48,753 bases of DNA, from assembly GCA_024763245.1 (NCBI GenBank), contig JANTFW010000007.1, forward strand, positions 1 through 48,753, given 5' to 3'. The position numbers were made by a program, and so were the translations under genes. The notes beneath the pieces are model-generated. The model saw only the letters and a program-made list of their open reading frames with translations, searched no databases and was not told the DNA's origin. The stretch is from Flavobacteriaceae bacterium. GTDB taxonomy: Bacteria > Bacteroidota > Bacteroidia > Flavobacteriales > Flavobacteriaceae. Shown here in pieces: positions 41,478-48,753 of the stretch; the stretch's first letter is position 1; every line of letters starts with the position of its first letter.

Positions 41478-42212
41478 TTACTTTTTTACAGCTAAAGCAG
41501 CCCCAATAATACCGGCATCATTTTGAGCCTTTGCTGCAACAATGGGTACACTAACTTGTATTTGATCGATAAATTTATGTATTTTTTTACTAGCACCTCC
41601 TCCTATAATAATCAAACTAGGTGCGAATAGCATTTCAAGATGTTGAAAATAGGTATGTAATCGTTTGCCCCATTTTTTTCGTGATAGATTTTCCTTTTTT
41701 CGGATAAAATCGGATGTATATTTCTCAAATAATATCCCTTTATCGGTATAAAGATGCCCCAACTCGGTATTAGGCAATAATTTACCATCTAAAAAAAGTG
41801 CTGAACCAATTCCCGTTCCCAAAGTTACCATTATTACAGTACCCTTAACACCCCTAGCGGCACCAAAATAAAGTTCAGCAAGACCAGCAGCATCGGCATC
41901 ATTCACTACTGTAAATTCATTTCCTGTAGCTTCTTTAAATAATGCAGCCACATCTACTCCTTTCCATTCGGTATGTAAATTCCCTCCGGTAAGACATTTA
42001 CCCTGATAAAAAGGAGTCGGAAAACCACAAGCCACTACCCCTTTCCAATCAAAGTGATTACACATTTCAATAATAGCCTTTGCCAAATTATTTGGTGTAG
42101 CAGGTTTAGGGGTCGGCACTCGAAAGCGTTCACTTACCAAAATACCCTTATCCACCGCTACTACCGCAGCTTTTATCCCTGAACCACCAATATCAATACC
42201 TAAGACTTGCAT
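41478..42212 (-). CDS. ppgK: ROK-family polyphosphate glucokinase-like kinase
   Basis: A 244-residue sugar kinase resembling polyphosphate glucokinase. The phosphate-binding loop DIGGSGIKAAVV starts at 7, the second loop is MVTLGTGIGSAL, and VNDADAAG holds the catalytic Asp and the GGNLHTEWKGVD substrate loop. ROK relatives phosphorylate glucose with polyphosphate or ATP. Polyphosphate as donor is inferred from similarity to PpgK proteins and not shown. It precedes the TauE-like gene by 10 bp and lies 117 bp after the metal-efflux operon. Confidence 0.88.
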   Translation of the reverse strand: MQVLGIDIGGSGIKAAVVAVDKGILVSERFRVPTPKPATPNNLAKAIIEMCNHFDWKGVVACGFPTPFYQGKCLTGGNLHTEWKGVDVAALFKEATGNEFTVVNDADAAGLAELYFGAARGVKGTVIMVTLGTGIGSALFLDGKLLPNTELGHLYTDKGILFEKYTSDFIRKKENLSRKKWGKRLHTYFQHLEMLFAPSLIIIGGGASKKIHKFIDQIQVSVPIVAAKAQNDAGIIGAALAVKK

Positions 42213-42329
42213 GAAATAATTATTTTATCATTCCACAAAAATAGCATTTTTAATACTTCTAAAAGCCTGGCTCCAATCTATTTTTAATAGGAAATAACAC
42301 AAACACAATAGTTACCCATTTAACAATTA

Positions 42330-43580
42330 TTATCTGTTCATCATAGATTTTTTACCTAATAGCTGCGCTTCAGCATCTACCGTAAAGGTACCATTTACGA
42401 CCAATTCTTCGCCTTTATTAAGTCCGGAACTTATTTCATAAGAATCGCCCAAATCACTCCCCAACAACACCTCTCTTAGTTCAAAAACGGGTTCTTCTTT
42501 GTCTATTTTAACATACACTACAGCTCGTTTTCCAGTCCATAGTACAGCCGATTTCGGAATTTTTATCCCTGCTTTGTGCGAAAAATTTGAAAGTATTGCA
42601 TTCCCGGTCAACAACATACCGGGTTTTAAACGGGTATTTTTATTCTGTAGTGTTGCCCGTATAGATACCGTTCTTGTTTTGGTATTTAATATGGGATCTA
42701 TGTAATCTATTTTAGCGGTAATCTCTTCATTAGGAAATGCATTAAGATACAACCTAATCGTTTGGCCCTTTTTTACATATTGAACATCTTTTTCATAGAC
42801 ATCCATATTGGCCCAAACGCTACTTAAATCGGCTACTTGAAAAAGGGGATCTCCCTCTTTAACATGATTGCCTTCTTCTACAAAAATTTTATTGATGTAT
42901 CCTGAAACATTAGCATACATATTAAAATTAGTGATTACTTTTTTAGTATTTTCTATATGTTGAATTTGTTTTTCAGGTATCTTCCAGTTCTTCAATTTGT
43001 TACGTACTGCCTTATACAATTCAGGTTGTGTCTTCTGTATCTCTAGAGCTTCGATAAATTCATGTTGTGCCGTAACCAATTCCGGTGAATAGAGACTGGC
43101 TATTAAACTTCCGGATTGAACATACTCGCCCAAAGATCTATGGTATAAGTGTTCTATTCTCCCCCCAAGGTGTGTGGTTTGCATAAGCGTTTTTTTGTCG
43201 TTGGCTACAATTTTGCCGGTTAATCGAAGACTTGGTGCTGTATTGTTGTTATCGGTTTCTCTATCTATTTCTCCTACAACTAGCGTTTCAATATTAGCTA
43301 AAGCTACTGCATTTTTTGACATTTTAAAGGAATTTGGAGCCTGATTATCTACATCAGTTCCTGTCTCTTTCGGAAATAAATCCATCCCACAGATAGGACA
43401 TTGTCCCTGTTCCGGCATATCAATTTGAGGATGCATAGAACACGTCCAATGTGCTTCTTCGGTTTCATTTTGATGTGTGTGTTTGCTAGTAGGAGTTTGT
43501 TTTGCCGAAAAGGCAAATTTCCCAATGATAATCCCTAAAAGGAATATACCTGCAACTAATATTAACTGTTTTGTTTTCAT
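42330..43580 (-). CDS. cusB: RND efflux periplasmic adaptor with heavy-metal-binding domain (CusB-like)
   Basis: A 416-residue membrane fusion protein joining the inner-membrane pump to the outer-membrane channel. The N-terminal helix (about 5-25) is followed by a His-rich segment (34-44). The heavy-metal-binding domain WTCSMHPQID...CPICGMDLFP has Cys47, Cys61 and Cys64. The barrel-sandwich hybrid and alpha-hairpin domains follow (about 110-330). This domain layout is typical of Cu(I)/Ag(I) systems. It is 74 bp downstream of the outer-membrane gene and last in the operon. Confidence 0.93.
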   Translation of the reverse strand: MKTKQLILVAGIFLLGIIIGKFAFSAKQTPTSKHTHQNETEEAHWTCSMHPQIDMPEQGQCPICGMDLFPKETGTDVDNQAPNSFKMSKNAVALANIETLVVGEIDRETDNNNTAPSLRLTGKIVANDKKTLMQTTHLGGRIEHLYHRSLGEYVQSGSLIASLYSPELVTAQHEFIEALEIQKTQPELYKAVRNKLKNWKIPEKQIQHIENTKKVITNFNMYANVSGYINKIFVEEGNHVKEGDPLFQVADLSSVWANMDVYEKDVQYVKKGQTIRLYLNAFPNEEITAKIDYIDPILNTKTRTVSIRATLQNKNTRLKPGMLLTGNAILSNFSHKAGIKIPKSAVLWTGKRAVVYVKIDKEEPVFELREVLLGSDLGDSYEISSGLNKGEELVVNGTFTVDAEAQLLGKKSMMNR

Positions 43581-43654
43581 ATGTAATCTGTTTATTATTT
43601 TTTAGTAACATTATGTATTGTTCAAGACTCAAATAATTAAAGCCTTTCCACTAT

Positions 43655-44869
43655 CTATGAGTCACTTAAATAGCTCACCTTTGCTTTGGCGATATACACT
43701 TTCTTAATGGCTTCTACTTCCATTAGTTGAAATCGGATTTTTTGCAATTGCAACTGTAAAATTTTATCGTAATCTAAGATTCCGGTTTCAAAGGCTTTTA
43801 AATCTACGTCTATAGCGCGTTGTATCATTGTTTTGTTTTCTTGTGCTGTTAGCACGGTTACAAGAGCATTATCTATATCTAATTTTGCTTGTGCTATGGC
43901 TATTTCTAATTGTATTTGTTGTGCCTTAAATTCGTCTTTAAGCATATTTTCTTTAATTTGTACTTGGTTTAACTTAGACTGATATTTCTTTTTATTAAAT
44001 AAAGGAATAGATAATGAAAACCTTGGCATAAGAATATCTTTTCCATTTTGAATAGGACTTGCATCGGAACGTTTAGCTACTAAAATATAATCTAAACCCA
44101 AACTTATCTTTGGCTGTTTACTACCATTAATTAGTTCTTTTTCAGCTTTATAAAGGCGTTCTTTCTTAGAAATTTTTTGTAAGACTGGATGTTGATTGAC
44201 CGTTAATTTTACTCTCAAAGTATCGAGTAATGGTAAGCTATCCGGAATATGTAATGGAATGGTTTTATCACGTTGTAATAGCCGATTAAAATTCTCTTTT
44301 AGAATTTCTAAGTTATTCCTGTTTTTAACTATTTTACGGTGTAATTCATTTTTTTGCACTTGAATACGCAACACATCACTCATAGTAGCTCTATTATTTT
44401 CCAGAGCGGCCAGGGCCATTACTTCATAGGTTTTTAAAATCTGCTTATTTTCATTTAAGATGTGGGCAATAGCTCGCTGTTGGTAGAGCTCGAAATAGGA
44501 TTTTTTTACCGCATAAGCTATATCTAGTTCGGATAAAAAAACCTCAACACTTTTTATCTCAGCTAAAGCATTTACCGATTCTTTTTGTGCCTTAAACTCT
44601 CCAATCCATGGGAGTTTTTGACTAGCTCCGGCTTTAAAAAGCTGTGCACCCACTCTGGTTTCCGGTGTCCATGCGAAACCACCAAAGGAAAAGTTTGTAT
44701 TATCATAATGGGCTACTTCTTGTTGCTTTTCATTTACTAATTTAAGATTCGCCCGAGCTACTTTTATTTTAGAATTATTGGCTTTGGCAATTTGGATATA
44801 CTCCTCTAAGTTTTGTGCATACGACTGCATACCTATTAAGAGTAAACCTATTATTATTCTATTTTTCAT
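43655..44869 (-). CDS. cusC: TolC-family outer-membrane efflux protein (CusC-like)
   Basis: A 404-residue outer-membrane factor, mostly long helices with the repeated duplication of the TolC fold. It begins with the signal peptide MKNRIIIGLLLIGMQSYAQ. An earlier in-frame ATG at 44899 shares a TAATG overlap with the cusA stop, but would put 10 extra residues before the signal peptide. I chose 44869, and the upstream start remains possible for coupling. No lipobox is seen, unlike E. coli CusC. It is the middle gene of the Cus-type operon. Confidence 0.9.
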   Translation of the reverse strand: MKNRIIIGLLLIGMQSYAQNLEEYIQIAKANNSKIKVARANLKLVNEKQQEVAHYDNTNFSFGGFAWTPETRVGAQLFKAGASQKLPWIGEFKAQKESVNALAEIKSVEVFLSELDIAYAVKKSYFELYQQRAIAHILNENKQILKTYEVMALAALENNRATMSDVLRIQVQKNELHRKIVKNRNNLEILKENFNRLLQRDKTIPLHIPDSLPLLDTLRVKLTVNQHPVLQKISKKERLYKAEKELINGSKQPKISLGLDYILVAKRSDASPIQNGKDILMPRFSLSIPLFNKKKYQSKLNQVQIKENMLKDEFKAQQIQLEIAIAQAKLDIDNALVTVLTAQENKTMIQRAIDVDLKAFETGILDYDKILQLQLQKIRFQLMEVEAIKKVYIAKAKVSYLSDS

Positions 44870-44898
44870 CTTTATCACTTTTGTTATAATTATCTCCA

Positions 44899-47800
44899 TT
44901 ATGTAAGCTTATATTCTTTCATCCAACTAAACAGTACGGGCACTACAAACAAGGTGATTAATGCCACTAACATTCCTCCAAAACTGGGAATTGCCATAGG
45001 AATCATGATATCGCTACCGCGACCTGTAGAGGTTAGTACCGGAAGTAAAGCCAATATAGTTGTAGCTGTTGTCATTAAACAAGGTCTAATTCTTTTTTCA
45101 CCTGCCTCGATAACCGATGCTCTTATTCCGGCTTTTGATGTGGGTATATTTCGCTCAAATGTTTGTGTCAAATAGGTAGCCATAACTACTCCATCATCTG
45201 TGGCAATACCAAATAATGCAATAAAACCAACCCAAACTGCTACACTTAGATTTACGGTATTCATTTGGAATAAGCTTCTCAAGTTAAAGCCAAACAGATC
45301 TATATTTAAAAACCAAGTTTGTCCATATAACCATATCATAATAAATCCACCGGCAAAAGCTACGGCAATTCCTGAAAAAACCATCAAAGAAGTAGCAACA
45401 GATTTAAATTGAAAATACAGTATAATAAAGATTACTAATAGTGCTAAAGGTACCACAATCGACAAGGTTTTTTCTGCCCTAATTTGATTTTCATATGTCC
45501 CTGTAAATGTATAACTAACTCCCTTTGGAACAACTAGCTCACCCCTCTTAACGGCAGCATTTATAGCTTTTTGAGCACGTTCAACTACCGTAACTTCTGC
45601 GGCTCCTTCTATCTTATCAAAAAGTACATAACCAATCAAAAAGGTATCCTCACTCTTAATAACCTGTGGCCCCTGTTCATAGGTAATACGAGCCAAATCT
45701 TTTAACAAGACCGGAGGTCCCATTTTAGTAGGCACAAAAATATTTTCCAAATCACTGGGACTTGTTCTAAATTCTCTGGGGTAACGTACACGAATACCAT
45801 AACGCTCGCGACCCTCAACGGTTTGAGACAAGGTTTTGCCCCCAATAGCTACTTCTAAAACACTCTGTACATCAGAAACACCCAACCCGAATTGTGCTAT
45901 TTTCTCCCGATTAATATCGATTAGTAAATATGGTTTTCCCACAATTCTATCGGCAAAAACAGCTTCTTTTTTAACCCCTTTAATTTGCTTAAGTATACCT
46001 TCTAATGCCATACCAAATTCCTCAATTTTACGTAAATCTTGTCCTTTTACCTTAATTCCCATTGGTGCGCGCATTCCTGTTTGCAACATCACTAAGCGTG
46101 TTTCTATAGGTTGCAGTTTGGGAGCAGAGGTAATACCCGGAAACTTGGTTAGCTTTACAATCTCTTTCCAGATGTCATCAGCAGATTTTATATGGTTCCG
46201 CCAATTTCTGTAATAACTTCCTCCGGAATCTATAACAAGATCTTCCCTATCCACTTTAGTTCCTGACGCGATAAATTTTCCTGATTTTAATTCAAAAAGC
46301 CCCTCATCATTTGTCTTAAATTTAAGACGTTTACCATCCGTATCCATCATATATTCCGGTTTATAAAGAATTAAATTTTCATACATAGATAAAGGTGCCG
46401 GATCCAGTGCACTCTCCACACGACCTGATTTACCTACTACAGTTTTAACTTCAGGAATACTTGCTACGGCCCTATCTAATTTTTGTAAAATTTGCTTGTT
46501 CTCGGCAATACCGGCATGTGGCATAGAAGTAGGCATCAGTAAAAAAGAACCTTCATTAAGCGAAGGCATAAACTCTTTTCCGGTAGAACTCCAAATAGTA
46601 AATCCAAAGAAAATAATAATAGCCGGTATGCTTAAAAACAAGAGTTTATGATCCAAAGCCCATGTTAATATCCGTACATAATACATCTTAAAGAGCGCAA
46701 AACTTCCTAATAGAGACAAGGCTATTACGCCCACAAATAAAAAGTTGGATAGGATGGGAAAATCGACTCCTAAAGGTCTCCAATAAACTGAAAGCAGACT
46801 TATAATAGTTATTGCCGAAATAATAATCGTAATACGATTTACTTGGGCTTCCGGAATTACGCTTAGACCTCTTAACAAACCGACTACTGCAAAGGCAATC
46901 ATTATTACCCCCAGTGTCAATCCACTAATTACAGCATACAATCCTAATAGTATAAATATCGTATTGATTATAAAACCCCATCTCTTTTTTGGTGATTTCC
47001 AACCAAAAATCCAAGCCGCAAAAGGAGGAATTAAAAAGAGTGCGACTAATACGGATGCGGCTAAGGCCATTGTTTTTGTAGCAGCAAGAGGTCTAAATAA
47101 CTTGCCCTCAGCTCCAATCATCGTAAAAACAGGAATAAAACTAATAATAGTCGTTGAAACTGCTGTTAGAATAGCCCCCGACACTTCTTTGGTAGCGTTG
47201 AAAACAACTTGGTTAATTGTTTTTGAATTTTGGGTTTTGAGTTTTGAATTTTCACCTAAATGTCTTATTATATTTTCTGATAAAATAACACCAACATCTA
47301 CCATAGTTCCAATGGCAATAGCAATACCCGACAATGCCACAATATTGGCATCGACACCAAAAAATTTCATTCCAATAAAGACCATTAATACCGCAACCGG
47401 CAATAAACCGGAAATAAGGGTTGAGGCTCTAAGATTAAATACCATGACAATAATAACCAGAATGGTAATCAAAATCTCTAAAGTTAGTGCTTCATCAAGC
47501 GTATGGAGTGTTTCTTGAATTAATTCGCTACGATCGTAAAAAGGAACAATGGTCAATTGCGAAACCCGACCGTCTTTTAAGGTAATTGTGGGTAAACCGG
47601 TACTAATTTCATTGATTTGTTTTTTGACATTCGCTATTACTTCCATAGGATTGGCTCCATAACGTGCCACAACCACGCCGCCTACCACTTCGGCACCTTC
47701 CTTATCAAGTATTCCCCGTCGAGATGCCGGGCCTAATGTAACCTTGGCAATGTCTTTAATCAAAATGGGTGTTGTACCTGAAGAGCTAACTACCGCATTT

Positions 47801-48585
47801 TCTAAATCAGCTATCGATTTTATATACCCCAGTCCTCTTACGAGATATTCTGCCCGATTTATTTCTATTGTCTTAGCCCCAATATCCTTATTCGATTTTC
47901 TTACGGCATCTACTACTTGCGCCAAGCTTACCTTGTAGTTTTTTAATATGCCCGGATCCACATCTACTTGATATTCCTGAACATAACCTCCAATAGATGC
48001 CACCTCCGAAACTCCGGAAGCAGAGGAAAGTGCATACTTTACATAATAATCTTGAATACTGCGTAATTTGTGCAAATCCCATCCCCCGGTTACATTTCCA
48101 TCTTTATCACGTCCTTCTAACGTATACCAAAAAATCTGTCCTAAACCGGTAGCATCCGGACCCAAGCTAGGTTGTACACCACTGGGTAACAATCCTTTTG
48201 GTAAGGAATTTAGTTTTTCTAAAATTCTACTTCTACTCCAATAAAATTCAACATTTTCTTCAAAAATGATATAAATGGAAGAAAATCCGAAAGCAGAAGA
48301 ACTACGAATGGTTTTTACACCGGAAATTCCCAACAAAGAGGTCGTAAGCGGGTAAGTAATTTGATCTTCAATATCTTGAGGCGATCTACCCGACCATTTG
48401 GTAAACACTATCTGTTGATTCTCTCCTATGTCAGGAATGGCATCTACCGAAACAGGAAATCTTGGAAAACTTCCCGTTTCCCATTCAAAGGGGGCTGTAG
48501 CCACCCCAAAGGCAATGAATAAACCTAATAACAATACAGCTACTAGTTTATTTTCTATTAAAAATTTAATGCTTTTATGGAGCAT
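44899..48585 (-). CDS. cusA: Heavy-metal RND efflux pump (CusA/CzcA family)
   Basis: A 1228-residue inner-membrane pump of the HME-RND class. Typical members have about 1040 residues; the extra length comes mainly from about 110 residues of additional membrane helices at about 530-640. The proton-relay Asp is D430 in AIGTMVDVGVILSEN, which resembles the Cu/Ag-type signature more than the Zn/Co type. Met-rich positions EFMPSLNEG, LLMPTSMPHAG and MLQTGMRAPMG match the methionine relay region. An in-frame repeat-derived segment GENSKLKTQNSKT lies at 444-456. With cusB and cusC it forms a tripartite pump, probably for copper or silver. Confidence 0.94.
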   Translation of the reverse strand: MLHKSIKFLIENKLVAVLLLGLFIAFGVATAPFEWETGSFPRFPVSVDAIPDIGENQQIVFTKWSGRSPQDIEDQITYPLTTSLLGISGVKTIRSSSAFGFSSIYIIFEENVEFYWSRSRILEKLNSLPKGLLPSGVQPSLGPDATGLGQIFWYTLEGRDKDGNVTGGWDLHKLRSIQDYYVKYALSSASGVSEVASIGGYVQEYQVDVDPGILKNYKVSLAQVVDAVRKSNKDIGAKTIEINRAEYLVRGLGYIKSIADLENAVVSSSGTTPILIKDIAKVTLGPASRRGILDKEGAEVVGGVVVARYGANPMEVIANVKKQINEISTGLPTITLKDGRVSQLTIVPFYDRSELIQETLHTLDEALTLEILITILVIIVMVFNLRASTLISGLLPVAVLMVFIGMKFFGVDANIVALSGIAIAIGTMVDVGVILSENIIRHLGENSKLKTQNSKTINQVVFNATKEVSGAILTAVSTTIISFIPVFTMIGAEGKLFRPLAATKTMALAASVLVALFLIPPFAAWIFGWKSPKKRWGFIINTIFILLGLYAVISGLTLGVIMIAFAVVGLLRGLSVIPEAQVNRITIIISAITIISLLSVYWRPLGVDFPILSNFLFVGVIALSLLGSFALFKMYYVRILTWALDHKLLFLSIPAIIIFFGFTIWSSTGKEFMPSLNEGSFLLMPTSMPHAGIAENKQILQKLDRAVASIPEVKTVVGKSGRVESALDPAPLSMYENLILYKPEYMMDTDGKRLKFKTNDEGLFELKSGKFIASGTKVDREDLVIDSGGSYYRNWRNHIKSADDIWKEIVKLTKFPGITSAPKLQPIETRLVMLQTGMRAPMGIKVKGQDLRKIEEFGMALEGILKQIKGVKKEAVFADRIVGKPYLLIDINREKIAQFGLGVSDVQSVLEVAIGGKTLSQTVEGRERYGIRVRYPREFRTSPSDLENIFVPTKMGPPVLLKDLARITYEQGPQVIKSEDTFLIGYVLFDKIEGAAEVTVVERAQKAINAAVKRGELVVPKGVSYTFTGTYENQIRAEKTLSIVVPLALLVIFIILYFQFKSVATSLMVFSGIAVAFAGGFIMIWLYGQTWFLNIDLFGFNLRSLFQMNTVNLSVAVWVGFIALFGIATDDGVVMATYLTQTFERNIPTSKAGIRASVIEAGEKRIRPCLMTTATTILALLPVLTSTGRGSDIMIPMAIPSFGGMLVALITLFVVPVLFSWMKEYKLT
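47221..47252. repeat. Low-complexity TTTTGAATTTT-type repeat inside cusA
   Basis: The segment TTTTGAATTTTGGG followed by TTTTGAGTTTTGAATTTT is a degenerate tandem of TTTTGRRTTTT. On the minus strand it is read in frame as NSKLKTQNSKT. It falls in the loop after transmembrane helix 4, where homologues have a short variable link. Confidence 0.6.
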
Positions 48586-48669
48586 AATATAGTGGGATTA
48601 CAAATTATTAGTATGGATTTGGTACGATTTAAAATACTCGATTGTACAAAAAAGAAGGATAATTATAAG

Positions 48670-48683
48670 CTATTTATAAATAG
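48670..48683. promoter_or_regulatory. 14-bp perfect palindrome upstream of the efflux operon
   Basis: CTATTTATAAATAG is a perfect palindrome 85 bp upstream of the cusA ATG. The 168-bp tract 48586-48753 holds no gene in this window, and no full TTG/TAnnTTTG promoter is seen. It could be an operator for a metal-responsive regulator, but AT-rich palindromes also arise by chance. Confidence 0.3.
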
Positions 48684-48753
48684 TTTATCTATCTAAAGGC
48701 TTACTGTACAAGGATTTTGTAAATGTGATCTACCAAAAGAAATCACAAATAGA

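Noticed and set aside
46964-47518. Plus-strand open frame of 184 codons inside cusA
   Set aside because: Antisense shadow of an obvious RND pump; its residues mirror the opposite-strand helices and no homology is evident.

Overview
The window looks like an ordinary chromosomal stretch of a member of the Bacteroidota, most likely the family Flavobacteriaceae. The DNA is AT-rich. Promoters carry the Bacteroidota -7 box TAnnTTTG, sometimes with an upstream TTG, and Shine-Dalgarno sequences are largely absent. Gene content fits as well: tandem POT transporters with a DPP IV-type lipoprotein peptidase, a short-form methylmalonyl-CoA mutase subunit, type B ribosomal protein L31, a YfhO protein, and the gene order rsfS-ftsH-LUD-cdsA-psd. 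I see no rRNA, tRNA, CRISPR array, prophage or intact insertion sequence.

Layout. 1-2482 (minus): a signalling operon of a small soluble protein, a multi-pass membrane protein, a HisKA_3 histidine kinase and a LuxR/NarL response regulator. 2483-3031: a non-coding tract with duplicated motifs and three hairpins. 3032-11080 (minus): a thioredoxin-like protein, three POT-family transporters separated by two intrinsic terminators, and a DPP IV-like peptidase, together a peptide-processing and uptake locus. 11228-16896 (plus): a beta-helix lipoprotein, a short-chain dehydrogenase, a non-coding folded element, then an overlapping sprT-like/manC/DUF389 operon. 16925-19318 (minus): a two-gene 2-oxoacid:acceptor oxidoreductase whose beta subunit carries a fused gamma domain. 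19433-25374 (minus): glutaminyl cyclase, YfhO, glycosyltransferase and a polysaccharide deacetylase-like protein, probably one envelope/glycan unit. 25478: rpmE with a near-ideal promoter and a bidirectional terminator. 25805-31314 (minus): rsfS-ftsH-LUD-cdsA-psd, then YceI and a Cys4 membrane protein. 31456-37670: birA (plus), SRPBCC and pyrE (minus), then nudix, a Lys/Ala dehydrogenase-like gene, udk, a ftsB-like gene and mutA (plus). 37673-39781 (minus): an unrecognised secreted protein where the large mutase subunit might be expected. 39942-42212: DnaQ-type exonuclease (plus), TauE-like exporter and polyphosphate glucokinase-like ROK kinase (minus). 42330-48585 (minus): a Cus-type tripartite heavy-metal efflux operon.

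Most of the window is housekeeping. The points most worth checking are the four-gene signalling module with a Cys-containing C-terminal tail on its first product, the orphan mutA next to an undescribed secreted protein, the beta-gamma fusion in the oxoacid oxidoreductase, the two structured non-coding tracts (2655-3028 and 13571-13745), and a low-complexity repeat inserted in frame in cusA. All functional calls are from reading motifs and from memory of families; no database search was run.
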